Shown here: one piece after another, positions 12,331-25,385 of the stretch
How positions within the stretch are numbered: position 1 is the stretch's first letter
Layout: each line of letters begins with the position of its first letter
From: Larimichthys crocea
Lineage: Eukaryota > Chordata > Actinopteri > Sciaenidae
Assembly (NCBI RefSeq): GCF_000972845.2
Contig: NC_040018.1
Span: 9,086,140-9,150,139, forward strand
Direction of reading: 5' to 3'
DNA length: 64,000 nt
Notes under the pieces: model-generated
The model's database searches: none
Seen by the model: the letters and a program-made list of their open reading frames with translations, nothing else
What the model was told of the DNA's origin: nothing
Translations under genes and position numbers: made by a program

Positions 12331-15300
12331 CACTTTGATTTGTCATTCTAAGGCCAGTCATAAATAATGTATTTTGTTGTTTAATCAGGAGGACTTGTTG
12401 ACAGATTTCGGCAAACACACATATCAAAGCACTTGCATTTTTAATCATTCAAACAAGAATGTACAGCTACCAGCAGCAGCTCTGTTTGGGGACATGCATC
12501 AGTCATGAAATGTTAACTAATAATCCAACAGACAAACAAATAGAACAATACAGCTGCACAGGTTTAATCTCTATATTTAATGGAGCAACACTGCATGAGG
12601 TGCAAAGCAGAAAACATGAATGAGGTGAAACACGTGAACATAGACTCTTCAGGACCTAATCGTACAAATGCACCTTTGTGCAGAGCTTTTAGTAATTATA
12701 AGAGGTAATGCTGTTGGCAGCCCATGCCAGAGAGACAAGGTTAATGGTCACGTTGCTGTGTAGCAGAGGGAAGCAAATCAGGATTCTGGCAGAATGATTA
12801 AAAGGTGCCAGCTGCTTTGGCTGTGGACAGGTGCTGGTGCGAAAAGTCTGATTTCAGCTGCTGTGTAGAATACTGCTTAGTTCACCGATTACAGTCTGCA
12901 CTGTACTAAATTGGAAGCTGAGTGACAAGCTGTGCTACATCCGCAGTCAAAATAATGCACTTCCTATCTTGAAGGCACCTGAGAATCAGTTTGTACTCGT
13001 TGACAGATGTATTGTGAAGAGTAACAAGTTTTTGGACACCACTTCACCGTCTGTGGAGTCTCCACAATTCCATGGTGGGATCAAGAAATATATGTTGTTC
13101 TACTTTTAAATATACCTCCTCACCCCATCTGCTTCTGCAGCATTTGTTTGTTTGGTGAATTGGGAAAAAAATATGCCAGTGCAGAGAAGTACACTCTGTA
13201 CATAATATCAGGGATATCAGATAATAAGCCTGATATCAGATATGCAAAAAAAAAGGTTAATTAAAGTAACACTGGAACCTTCCTCCCATAAATTAATTAA
13301 TAAGATTTACACTGACTTGTTTTCGGGTGAATAGTATCTGTCATTCCACTCGCACAATCCTGCTTCTGGACTATGTATGTGTTTTGGATAGGATAGTCCT
13401 CGAGAAGTGCATAATACTTTAAGTCACATACCACCATTTATTTTACTTATTTTGGTAAAACTGGATCACATTTTGAATATGAGTGTGAATGGTTGTTTGT
13501 CTCTTGTTTGTCACCTTGACCATGGTGAGGATAAGTGGTTACAGATAATGGATAGATGCATTATATTTTATGGAGAAAATGTTTTCTAGTTTTCCCTCTA
13601 ATAACCCTATAAAGTGTCCTGATGGACACACAAAAACTATGCAAACTATGGCTGCTGTTAGCCAATGTTAGATCAGCTCTGAAGAAGTCTTAGTGTTCAA
13701 GTGTTCAAGCGCTTCGGACCAACGGGAAGAGGAGATTTGCAGGCTCTTGGGCGAGAATAGGGAATGCTGATGGAAAGTAGAGCCTGTGTTATATCAGAAC
13801 TGGAAAAGTGGGCAATGAGGCTCAGCAGCCTCTGTGGACAAAATGGCAGAGGAGAATAGACTGAAGAGGACACTGACAGAGGGAGCTAAGAAGAGAAAAC
13901 GAGGGAGTGACCATGCAAGAATCCGCCAGACACGAGTAAATCTGTGACTGACATAAAGTAATATTAGCTGGTTGCTATGTCTAGTGTTGTTGCACTTACT
14001 TGATGTTTGGCTGTTAGAAAAGCTGTCAACATGTTAGTGTTTGATCATTAACAATGTAATCATCACAAATACATGTTGACAATTGTCCATATTTACCACA
14101 GTATTACACTAGCAAACTCCAAAAAAGAGTGTGCTGAAAAACTGACCCCCCCAACTGGGAAAATTGAAGATGAAAGATATGATGATATCATTTAATTAGA
14201 TCTCAGATCAAATAGATGCGCTTTAGTTAGATATTACTGAGGCAAGAGAGCAACAAGTCCACTTCTGTAATAAAGCAAGGACTTTTTTTTTATTTTTTAT
14301 CATTTTATCTCGCCTTTCTGTTGATTATCATATTATATCAGGCTCATTTTCCATGTCAATGCATTTAGAGGAACAGGATATCACACATTCACATACATAA
14401 TACACACACACTCCACCTACACTCTGCAGAGCTGTTCAGCACTTTGGGGAATATGTAAATGTAACTGATGTGACTGGTTGGAGGAAGAAAGTGTAAAAAA
14501 CAAAATGGATTTTCAAAAGAAGTAGGACCAGAGAAAATGACTCCCCTTGAAGCATTGAGTTTCAGAGAGATCTGCAGTCGAGTTTGTCTCCTCTGATTGC
14601 TCTCCACACAAGATATCTCACGGCAGGAGGAAAGCAATCCGTGAGAGGAGGCCAGAGTCACAAAGCGACAAGAGACTCAGTACAATCAGACAATAGATGC
14701 AAAATGCCGTGGGACCAACTAAGCACTCTTCAAACAACACATGGGAGGAAAAAGAGCAAAAAAAGCGAAACATCTGATGGCACCTGGGGCTCTTGAGCTC
14801 TCGTGCCCACCCCAAAAACAGAGCATGGTGCTTTGATGTTCAGAGGCAACTGTTCTCTTAATGCACTGCTCTACTAGTGGCTGATATTATTGGAGAAGAC
14901 AGATAAAAGGTCTGGAGGGATTTTGACAGGTAGACAAGTGCTGTTTAACAAGGCAATCTACAGGGCAAACGGTTCGATGTTCCCTGACCGCATTGACTCT
15001 TCATCCCTCTGCGACAAAAGGCTTTGAACTCGTCTCACACACACACACAGAACCATGGATTTATCCCCTCGTATGAGGCCATTAAGTGTCTGAACTGGCT
15101 GTGTCTGGGAGGCTGGATCAAGGAGTGAATTTTTTTTTCTTCCTAAACCATGAAAAAGAGCTACGTTGGAGCTGCTACCACTGAAACTTCTACGCACTGG
15201 CAAGAAAGCTTTACCAAGAAGATACTTACTTAACATTACAGGGTCAGCTCAAGGTCAAAAAGAAAAACTTATAATGACATAAACACAGGCAGACACGGCG

Positions 15301-15719
15301 TGAGAGAAGCACATATTCATCTCTTTTGCTGTGGCTGGTGAGGATGTCAGGATAAGAGTATGTGTGCGACGCAAAAAAGTGATAGTGACAGCACATACAT
15401 TCCACTGAAGATGAAGGAAGAATAAACTGTATACAACATTATATGTGTGTATATATATATGCACAACATTTTTGCAGTTTTATATATTTAAATTTTTTTT
15501 AACAGATGACCAGAATTTGTCTATTTCCATGGATAAAATTTAACTTGACATTCTTTTATTCAGTCAGCCAGGTAGACTGTCACTCAGGCTGGTTTCACAT
15601 CTCTGAAGAATTGCATGTTTTCACTGTTTTCTTGACGCCTGTTGCAGAAACAACCACCCAACACAGAAAAAAGTGGCAGTGAAATCAACAGAGCTGAATG
15701 GGTTTGTTAAGTGAACTTA

Positions 15720-16140
15720 TAGAAATAACAACCCTCAGCTCTTTGTTTCATTGTGAAGAAAGTTAACTGCTCCCAGCAACCGTTACTGCAGCTTCTGAGT
15801 CGACTAAATGACAAATATGTCACCCCAACCCAGTAACCCGACGACACAAATTGGCAAGAGGAAGAGGGAAGGAAATGAGGACAAGACACGACAGAGCAGA
15901 ATATAAAACAGTGAGATAAAGAGCTCAGGACCTGACTGATATGGATATGGGATGTTGAAAGTTTCTAAGAAAAGCATTTCAAACCAACACAGGACTCTTC
16001 ACCCCTCCATTAAAACATGAATAAAAAAATCTTTCTAGGTTGACAGCATCAGACAAATCCAGTCATTAAACTTTAAAGCTAATTCCATTTTTTACTCTTA
16101 TGCAGTGTTTTCTTGTCTGAAGCAGATCAACTCCAGTTTT
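15720..16140 (+). repeat. Locally duplicated block, copy A
   Basis: Shares, in the same order, 'acaaattggcaagaggaag', 'aaagagctcaggacctgact', 'gatatggat', 'taggttgacagc' and 'ttcttgtctgaagc' with copy B about 2 kb to the right. Its left part ('gtcaccccaacccagtaac', 'ttactgcagcttctgag') recurs inverted in copy C. Probably a dispersed element with several local insertions. Confidence 0.65.
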
Positions 16141-16829
16141 TTTTTTTTTTACATTTAAGAGCGTGGTTGTTTTTAAAATCATACGAGAAAAATCTTTTCT
16201 CTATTTTGAATTCTCTGCTCCTTTCCGTTCCCTCAAAGGTCAGAACTGTCACAACAGTTTAAAATGATGCAAATTCACAAGTCAAAGCAAAGAAATGTGT
16301 GAATTTACTTTGTCTCTGCGAGCAGCTCCGCTGATCACCATGATCTCACTGAAATATTGATTTTGGCTCAAAATGTTATTGATATAAATGCTGATGAGCC
16401 CTTATACTAAAAAGTACTTCATCTGTTTACTCCAGACTGACTCAAAATATAAAATACTTCCCCTTCTGTTTGGCAGAGGATTATTTTCCCTTTAGAAACT
16501 TATTAGACTCAGGGTGCGGCAAATGTAAAAGCTTTCATGAACTAGCTGCAGGCTGAATTATTATTGTGCCGTAGCAAAAGAGACACATGGAAAATCAAAG
16601 AAAAACGCAGATGTAATTGCACGTTTTGTCTTCAAATTCATGCAATAGCCTTTTTAGAGTGTAATGATGTGAATATGTGTGAGTGGGTGTAGGAATACAT
16701 GTGTGACGTCCAGATTTCACCATCCATGGTAAGAATTTCATGCTCATGTGCTCATAGCTGTGTGCTGCACATGTGCACGCATGCATAAATATGTTCGTGC
16801 CTCCACCCGATCGCTCACATCTCTCCGGC

Positions 16830-17020
16830 CGTTTGCGGTGATGAATGACAGCGCAGCAGCCATTACCGAGTGTGCTTGACACAGAGAGGTCACGCTGTAA
16901 TGTAGACCCCAACGTGGTGCGGCTGCACCATCAGTCACGGTCTGCGGGTCAGACGGAAAGCAAGTGGGACAAGCTCGGGCCTCAAACAGATAAACGACTC
17001 CACCGCACCATGGAAGCAGC
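16830..17020. promoter_or_regulatory. Candidate conserved non-coding element
   Basis: A 190-base patch of high-complexity, CpG-containing sequence in otherwise AT-rich intron. It contains TGATGAATGACAG, which resembles adjoining PBX and MEIS/PREP half-sites, and several TCACG/TGACA motifs. It codes for nothing convincing in any frame. Conservation cannot be judged here, so the call rests on texture only. Confidence 0.25.
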
Positions 17021-17145
17021 CATTGTTCTGCTCTGGACCATTGCCTTTCTCCCTCCTTGAGTAGCTGGGTGTGGGGAGGGGAGTGGGCTATTAGCTGTGG
17101 GTGGCAGTGAAAATAGACACATACAGTATGAGCACACACAGACAC

Positions 17146-17150
<5 letters not shown>

Positions 17151-17176
<26 letters not shown>

Positions 17177-17177
17177 A
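17151..17177. repeat. (TG)n microsatellite
   Basis: Thirteen TG units, about 90 bases left of the AAGAG tract. Confidence 0.95.
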
Positions 17178-17267
17178 GTAAGTATGTACGCTGTAATTTT
17201 CTCCTGACAAGCTAGAGAATAAGTCGTCAAAATAAATTGCAATGACTGGCAACTCATTTCCCGCAGG

Positions 17268-17321
17268 GAGAAGAGAAGAGAAGAGAAGAGAAGAGAAGAG
17301 AAGAGAAGAGAAGAGAAGAGG
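17268..17321. repeat. (AAGAG)n polypurine tract
   Basis: About eleven perfect AAGAG units, followed by a further 100 bases of purine-rich sequence. Such mirror-symmetric polypurine tracts can form triplex DNA and are often polymorphic. Confidence 0.95.
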
Positions 17322-17649
17322 GAGATGTTATAAGAGATAGATGAGAAAGAAAAGGTAAAAAGAAGCAAAGCAGAAAGTGAGAGGAAAAGAAGGGCAAAAA
17401 GAAAAGAGAGGTGAAAAGACAGGAGAGCAGTGACTACTTCTGAAAGGTCAGTGTCTCCTCTCTTCATTTGTCTCCCTGATTGAACTTGCCAATTAGCCAC
17501 AGAGCGCTACACTCTGCACAGCGGATGGGAAACAACCTAATCAGGGCTGTGGGAAAGACTGATGGAGACCGACTGGATGGAGAGAAACCTGAACAGTGTA
17601 TTGTTACCTAGTAGTCATTCATATACATTACTGGAATTGTACTTTATTT

Positions 17650-18240
17650 CAGTGATTTAGCATTTGTGTGACAGTCTTTCATATTGGAACTGAGATGGGT
17701 TTGATGGAGACTGGTCTGCAGTGGAGCAGACTAAAGGCAAAAGAGAAATCAGGCAGAGAAAAGAAAAAAGAAAAAGAGAGACAAGAGCAAGGCACCCCAC
17801 TTTTTCCAAACACTGACAGGTAGACGGAGAGGAGATCAATGAGAGGATATAGTCTGATGATGCAAATTGGCATGAAGAAAAAGGAAGAAAATGAGAAGGA
17901 GACGCCACAACGCAGAATGTAAAACGGAGAGACAAAGAGCTCAGGGTCTGACTGATGTGGATGTACATTTCTGGACGTAAGCCACAGAAAGCTAATATTG
18001 TGTACCCATGCAGAATATATTAACGTGTAAAAGTTAAGAATTCTAATTCTGTCAGGATTTATAAGCTTCTGATTTGTCCAATGAGCACTCCCCAGCTCTC
18101 CAGTGAAAGACTAGTAAAATCCTTTCAAGGTTGACAGCCCCTTAAAGAGCAATTCCAGCCTTTAACACGATATTAAAAGCAGATACTTTCATTAGGAACT
18201 CTGTTTATGTTTTTAATTGTGTTCTTGTCTTTTTTCAAGC
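17650..18240 (+). repeat. Locally duplicated block, copy B
   Basis: Matches copy A imperfectly over about 400 bases: 'gcaaattggcatgaagaaa', 'aaagagctcagggtctgact', 'gatgtggatg', 'aaggttgacagcc' and 'gttcttgtct'. On the minus strand the two copies encode similar peptides (HFLPSSSCQFVSSGY against HFLPFSSCQFASSDY), but neither is a credible gene. Confidence 0.6.
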
Positions 18241-19109
18241 GCATCTAAGTCATCGACCGAACAGTTTCAAGCCAATGTTCAACAAGCGTGCAGGGAGAAA
18301 TATATTGTAGAAAAGCAAGAAAAACACTTTCCCCACCAAGAGCAGGTTATAAGCCAGAATGTAATGCAGCCGAGAGACAGACAATATCAGCTCCTCAGTT
18401 TGGAGGCGGACGTCTAACTTGATCTGGAGTGGGGAAATTCTTGACCTCTGGCTCTTGGTGTTAGAAAGGACGGAAAAATGAGGCAGGTTAAGGTAAAATG
18501 GCAAAAAGTGAAATACACCTGATAATATCTGTAACAGCGTAAAGCAGGATTACTCAGCCTTTGGAAGACACTATGGAACTTTGACCAAAAACGGTACTTT
18601 GGTAACTTGATGTGTGTGTCAGATGGTTTGTTACACAGAATCAACTGGGGGGCACTTAAAACTTGAAAAAAATACTTGGCAGGTCATTGGATGAACCATC
18701 TGTCTATCGCTGTCAATCATAGGGGAACTTCAACCAATCCCATTATCGAACCATTTAACAGTCAAACTCTAACCAAAGCCATCTTTTCCACAAAGCGTTC
18801 AGCGCTGTCCTGTGCTCATCTCTCAGATATGTAGCAGCATCTATTCTAACTTCTTTAGCGCCCGCAATTGTTGTTTTGAGCAAACAGTCTCTTCTCATGC
18901 ATGCCGTTGCATTCACCTAGCATTAAATTATTCCCATAACTAATGCTGTAGCTCCCAGTAGTTCCTCACAGGACTCTGACTGGTTTGCAACCGCTGAGTT
19001 CAGAAGACAGGTGCATAGCCTGACACCTGGCAAGATGGATTCTTGAACTTGTGAGTCCAGCTGCCTTGCAAGGTTACCACTTTGGTCCAGACTGAATTAT
19101 CTCTATTAA

Positions 19110-19520
19110 CTAGTGGCTATAATGTCATAACACTTCAAATGGACATTGATGACACCCAGAGGGTGACCGATGACTTTGGTGATCAGCTGACTTTTCCTCT
19201 TGTGCCACCCTGAGGTTCACACTCTTGGTTTTGTGTGAACAGCAGATTGATGGATCGATATAGAATTTGGTATAAACATTAATTTCACTCATCCAGTCTC
19301 CATCTACTAGATGGACGCTGACATAAAATGGACGCTGTGTTCTTTTTTGCTCATGTTCATGTCAGGATGAATTGGTGATCCTCTGATTTTTCATCTTACA
19401 CAACCAGCAGGTCAGCTTAGTCCAATACCTGAAGTTAATAACCTTCCCATCTGCCTCTGGTGTGCTCTGTGTTGGCACTAACAGTAGCATGATAACACAT
19501 TAAGCTCATATGGTGAACAT
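19110..19520 (+). mobile_element. Teleost dispersed repeat, copy 1
   Basis: Recognised by the ordered blocks 'gactttggtgatcagctgac', 'ttgatggatcgatatagaat', 'aggatgaattggtgatcctc', 'tgatttttcatctt', 'cagcaggtca', 'gttaataaccttcccatctg' and 'atatggtgaacatggta'. This is a familiar fish repeat; a second copy lies at 30200-30545. Non-coding and diverged. Confidence 0.8.
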
Positions 19521-19557
19521 GGTACGCATCATTATCATGAATATGCATCTTATTTCC

Positions 19558-19665
19558 TTCCCTTCATTGGGTTACTGGGTTGAGGTGATATATTTGTCAT
19601 ATGTAGTCAACTCAGAAGCTGCAGTAACGTTTTTTAGAACTTTCTTCATGATGAGTGGAACATAT
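19558..19665 (-). repeat. Inverted third copy (C) of the A/B block
   Basis: The plus strand here reads 'gggttactgggttgaggtga', then 'atatttgtcat', 'caactcagaagctgcagtaa' and 'aactttcttca'. The same blocks in the same order occur in the reverse complement of 15740-15845. The inversion relative to copy A makes a long-range inverted repeat spaced by about 3.7 kb. Confidence 0.75.
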
Positions 19666-20530
19666 TCATATTAGATAGTCATAAAAATGACTAATATCTG
19701 ATTTTTGATAACAAATAACAGTGAAGTGGTACATTCTGCTCTGTTGATTGAACTCTTTGCAAAGACAGCCAAGAATTAAATGTTGAAAACAACAAAGATT
19801 GAGTGTCTGACAAAAAAAGATCACAAAGAACACAGAGACCAAAGAAAAAGACGAGTAATTGGATAAAGTTGAAAAATCTGTCAGTCATATTTCTCCGTCT
19901 CTCTCATGTTCTGTTACCCAATCTTGTAGCTGCATCATCATGAGCCGGATCAGACACTAACCAGAGACGGAGAACAAGGAAGACAGAGAGAGGGAGAGAT
20001 GAGGAAAGCTAGATCCAGAAAATAGGATTCACCAACTCATCTGTTTTCTTCTTTCATTAAACCATCTATCCTCCACCCATTTCCCACTGCTCAGTAATTG
20101 GCTACTGTGTAACATACACACACACACATGAAGTCATTGATGGGCACTAAGCATTGCTGTGATCTCTCAGTCAGTGATATCGATCTACCCCAACTGGCAG
20201 CCTTTCTCTCTCTCTCTCTGCCTCTGACACACACTCACACATGCACTGATAGGAAGATGGTGATGACAATGACAGAACAGTCTCATCCCACTGTGGCTGT
20301 CAGAGAACATCTCGCCAGCAGATAGTTTGGTGGTGTGTGTCTGCAGGCATGCTGTGAATACATATATACCTGTGTGTGTTTGTGTGTGTGTGCGGTTGCA
20401 GCATGGAGGTCCTTTGTGCAAATACAGGCAGCTTTACGGTCGATTCTCTGCTCCTACGTTGAGTTAATATCCAAACACAGACTATAACCCCCCCATTCCT
20501 CTTTAATCTTTTCAATTTAGCATTTCCCGT

Positions 20531-20632
20531 ACATGAATGTATTACAGCAATTAAAAGCGTGCTCGCTCTCCCTCACTCCCTGTCTCTTCCTCTACACTGA
20601 ACATGACTGTATAGCAGTAATTAAGAGTGTGC
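20531..20632. promoter_or_regulatory. Tandem pair of 32-bp motifs with homeodomain cores
   Basis: Positions 20531-20562 and 20601-20632 align with 26 of 32 identities. Each holds a core of the type CAATTAA or TAATTAA, flanked by ACATGA on the left and GTGC on the right. The 70-bp spacing and kept flanks suggest a duplicated factor-binding module rather than a simple repeat. Confidence 0.35.
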
Positions 20633-22240
20633 CGTGTTACACACCACTGCTAATCCTGCAGAGCCAGCTCAATCCACTGTGTTAGCAGATTACAGCTCAC
20701 GGCGTGGGCTCTTGTTATCATACTTCGGCGCACACGCATGTACGCACAGATGCACCCAAACACATACACCGCAGGCTCTCCGAAAAATACACACACACAA
20801 TGAATTGTTTATGCGCTAAACTGGGACTGCTTCTTCTATGACACCCTTCAGGCTTTTTTTTTTTTTGTGCCTGCAATTAGATTACCCTGACTACGCAATT
20901 TAGGATGACAAGTGTTCCCTAAATCTTTCTGAGAACATTCTTTGTGGGTTCGGTTGTATGCCTGAGTTTGTGTGTTCACATGCTTTGTTTGTGCTGAGCT
21001 GGCAGTGCAGCTGGCATTACCTGTGTGTTTTCACTCTTTCATGTTAAAGGCCTTATGTACATATCTGAGATAACCTCCTGCAAGTGTTTCTTTGACACTG
21101 TCCTCCCAAGAAAAATGACACAGTCCTTGGAGCAAATGCTCAATAATAACGTGTGTGCTTTTATATAACAAAGTTCTTTACTAACTATGGAAATTATGAT
21201 TGGTGACACAACGTCTGCAGAGGCAGGAAGATGGGGATGATTGGATGGATCAACAGAACTCAGAGAATAGAGAAACTATTTTCTGATATGACACCACTAA
21301 CGTTTAATCAGCTTGGTTAAGGTTCTGGCTATGGTTAAAAAAAAAACCTTTGCCAACTGTTGGTAGAAAACAGAAAGTGAATAGAAGTCTCCCGCAAGGT
21401 TGTACAGTCCTGACATGTTTTGTGTGACTCTTGGTTGCCATTTGAATCCACCAACTACTGTGAAACCAAGCTAACAAAAGCTGCTCTTCTCCAAGAAGGA
21501 GGAAGGCTCCAAACTTGTCAGACCTCCTTTCAAAGCCTACAGATTGTGAACACTTCATGCTAAAAGGGAGATTTTATTCTTTTAAGTACGTATTATGGAG
21601 CTGAAACCAAGGCTTCAGACCTGCGTATCTTTCTTGTGTAAACCTGTCACCTTCAGCACATTGTCCTTTTTATCCTCTATGACATTATCTGGTGAAGTAC
21701 AAGCAATGTCTGAACATCAGGGAGTGTGTTTAGTAAGTATCAGTGCTGATGAAACGATGATGTACTTATTTTTCTCTGCCACTGTTTTGTTCACATTAAA
21801 GGGAAACAAAACCAGATCTAAAAAATAAAAGCACAGCATCACTGAGGCAGTTTCAGCACCCTTATTCCCTCTGTTGAGCTCAAGAAATGTCAATACGTTT
21901 GAGAAAGTTAGAGTGCAGTTCATGTTCAGCTGCCGTATCTCTGCTGAATTTAGCTTTGCAAACAGACTCTGGTTTTGGAAATTCACTGCAGGATTTCACT
22001 CATCTGTCTGTGGTCGAAAGTTTTGGAGTAAACACATCTCAGGGGGGCTGTGGTAAACCTTTCAGAGGAACTTGTCTTGAAATTCCAGCATCTACTACAT
22101 TATAGACTAGTTTGCTATAAAACAAATCTCAGAAATGCAGTTTTAATGGATACATTGTCTAATAGTATTTCAACTCCATTTCCAAACAAGAACATTGATA
22201 TTCAAGGATTTTGCACAAGGCCGGATTGCGTTCAACCAGC

Positions 22241-22265
22241 TTTTTTTTTTTTTTTTTTTTTTTTT
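22241..22265. repeat. Poly(T) tract
   Basis: Twenty-five T in a row. On the minus strand this could be a poly(A) tail of an old retrosequence, but no body was recognised. Confidence 0.9.
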
Positions 22266-24219
22266 AAATATCTGCACACAGAGATTACAATATGTTGAGG
22301 GAAAGATTGTGGCTATGATTCATAAAAAGTTGAAGGTCAATGTTTTGTGACCACACAGTCATGTACCACTATGACCTCACACCCTTTTGCTTTACATAAA
22401 GGATGTAATACTTTCTGCATTGGCAATGAATGCATGCATTAGATGAAAATTGTGAAGTATGCAATGCAAAATGGACATCATACTGAATCACTGGCTACCT
22501 CATCTTCTTCACTTTCCACTTATTTTCACTTACGTTTGGCAATGTGCCAGTTTTGTGGTAGAGAAAACCCCCCAGAAGTGATTGTCCCTTCGGTCCTTCC
22601 AACAGTTCAATGATTTTAAATGAAGGATTAGAAGAAGAGGACAGAGGAAAGCTGCAGGAGCAACTGCAGCGAGGTTTGGAGCTCTACAATCAGTTCTATA
22701 GTGCATGATAATACCACCAAGACCATGTGTATTTATTGGTGGCAACTCGTGACTGAACTTGCATGTGATGCATGAACAAGCATCAAGAAATTCTTGACAT
22801 CAAAATGACACCGTGGTGCTGAACTGCTTCAGATCGACCCTTTTTGCAACTGTCCTCCCACATAGTTGCAGTCAAGTTCACACTGAGTCGCTGAAAATAC
22901 CAAAATGGGTGCTGACAAGAAAAGTAAAACCTGTGTGTTTGTAACAAATAAGTCACTTCATCTGCACAGAGCTGTGCCATGCTAGTGTAGAGCCAGCTTC
23001 GCAAAACCTGCGAGACATAAAGTCAATCAATGGCTCTGACCCAGTACAGGGGGCCTGCTACTCAATAGATAGATCATGTCAAGCCAATCAATATCTCTGT
23101 TGGTGACAGCATGAGCGCTAAAATCTCTGACAGCAGCATCCGAGGAGAGGAGCGTGTTCACATAGTGCCAGAGTGCCTCGCACACAGGAGATCTGTCACC
23201 ACAGAGAGAGAGCAAAAGAGAGAGAGAGAGAGGCTGACCCTCTCAACGGGACTTTATTTCCCCAGCAGCGTAATCATGAGGATAAAACGGTCAGGTCATT
23301 TAAAAAGCAGCAGGTTTAAACAACTGAAATTATGCATGAATTAAAGAGATCGAAACTTTCATGCTGCATCCTGTCAACAGGTTGACAGTCACTACCATCA
23401 ACAGTCAGCAGGCGTCATGCATGGATGTATGCTTGCATAAATATCTCACAAGCCCACTGCATCAACATATGTAACATATGTACTGAACTGCATATTTAAA
23501 ATATATATACTTAATTATTGATCTCCAGTTGTATTTCTATCACCTACAATACTGCAAATACAGTTATCGCCATATATATGAGCGAACCATTCAGATCACG
23601 GTTTATTACTGTTAATTATTTTGAATTGTGTTGACGGTTGCAGAAAGACTTAGTGCCTCTAGTATGTTGCTGAGACCTGATTTAAGATCTGAGGGCATGT
23701 TTCTTAACATCTTGAAGCAAATGGATTTTTGTTGCAGCAGAATTTCTTCTCCAAATTCCTTCCACTCATATATGAATGAAATGATTTGTATCCTTATTAT
23801 GAGTCTGTACCCTCCTCCTGAGCCTTGATTCTATTTCCCCTCCTCACGTTTTGTCCCTACATGCGTTCTCACAGTCGTCTGTCGTAATACTGCGAGACAG
23901 CTACAGCTCTGACCTTTGCATGTTTTCTGTTGCCTGCTCATATTGTTACTATTGTAACAGTCGACGTTCCATGAAACCGCACTGAATAAGAATGTCAGCT
24001 AAACATATCAAATGTAAATGGAGAATGCTCTTGCGATGGGGTCATTACATTGGTCTAATTTAACTGATTTGCTGCTGCTGCGCTCTAGCCTCACTGCTGG
24101 AGCAGTTTCAAGCTGACAGATGATCTGACAAACAGGATCTTACACCGCGCCAGCTCCCACAGCGGCTGCTACAGTAGTGAGTGGATAGATAAGAGATCAG
24201 GCACTTGCAGGGCATTATT

Positions 24220-24264
24220 GTATGTGTGTGCGTGTGTGTGTGTGTAGGTGTGTGTGTGTGTGTG
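24220..24264. repeat. Interrupted (TG)n microsatellite
   Basis: TG-rich tract with scattered CG and AG interruptions. A related (TG)n tract follows at 24605-24642. Confidence 0.9.
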
Positions 24265-24604
24265 CGTGAGTGAGCGAGGCAGAACGAGTGGCTTCCAATC
24301 TTTGATTCTCAACTTGTCTGTCTTTAATCAGATGAACTGACTTCCTCTGGCTCAGACAGGAAATCAATCGCAGTGAAGCACACCAATCACTGCTCCTGTC
24401 TGGGTGACCCTTACAGATGTCTGGAATGTGTGTGAATCTTTTATGTTCATATCTAAATGCAAAATCTACTTATCTCTGTTTTATAAATGTGATTCCATAT
24501 TTGTTTAAGATATTGTGTATATGTGTGTATTTGCACTGCAATACTTTAACAGTGTGTAGCACTAAATACATGTGTGTCTGCTGGAATTCTTTTCAACATA
24601 TACT

Positions 24605-24642
24605 TGTGTGTGTGTGTGTGTGTGTGCGTGCGTGTGTGTGTG
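24605..24642. repeat. (TG)n/(CG) compound microsatellite
   Basis: About 19 units of TG with two CG interruptions. Confidence 0.9.
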
Positions 24643-25335
24643 AGAAATGATGCGTGGAGAGGGGTTCCACATATTCAGACACTGTCTATTGATCTGTTTG
24701 ACAGTCTCCTCATGTCTTTAACATGCCGCAGGATTGCACAATAACTCACATTGATAGCATGAACCAGTGAGAGAGGGCGAGAGAAAAAGAAATGAGTCTT
24801 TCTTTGGGGAAAAAAAAAGTGACGCCGAAAAGAATAAGTGAAGAAAAGGTGAATAACGCGAGCATATATCAGCGAGTGTGGAAAAATGTAATGGGTTGGG
24901 AAGAACGAGGAGGGGGAAAGGATCAGGAAGAGACAAATGTGAATGTGATTAAAAAAAAAAAAAAACAGCTGGTGGTGGTGTGGACGGCAGGAGAGACAGA
25001 TAGTTGTAAGGGATGGAAGAGGGTGCATGCAGCAACAGAAAGAGGAGAAGAATGAGGAGACGAGAGAAGACAGAAAGGAGATTTGGTGGATGATATGTAG
25101 AAAATAACAGTATGGATGCGACCATGACTCATGTGCAAACACATGCTGACACAAGATAGAAAGAAAGCACTTAAATCATATTTTACATCACTGAAGAGGG
25201 GGGAGAAAAAAGAGTAAAAATACATACAGACCGACAGAAAAGAAGAGAGTAACAAGGAGAAAGAAGAGCAAAAAAAAAGCCTCTCCTGTGTGCTCAGCAT
25301 ATTAGAGGAGGTGCTGTGAGGCAGCAGTTAGACGG

Positions 25336-25351
25336 TGGGGGGGGGTCTAAC

Positions 25352-25383
<32 letters not shown>
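25336..25383. repeat. G9 run followed by (CA)n microsatellite
   Basis: A run of nine G lies just left of sixteen CA units. The CA region continues as scattered CACACA groups to about 25530. Confidence 0.9.

Positions 25384-25385
<2 letters not shown>

Noticed and set aside
16982..17500. 172-codon minus-strand frame
   Set aside because: The middle is a LFSSLLFSSLLFSS run from the AAGAG repeat and a THTHTH run from (TG)n. No gene features.
24675..25300. Overlapping minus-strand frames rich in F, S and L
   Set aside because: They come from purine-rich low-complexity DNA on the other strand.
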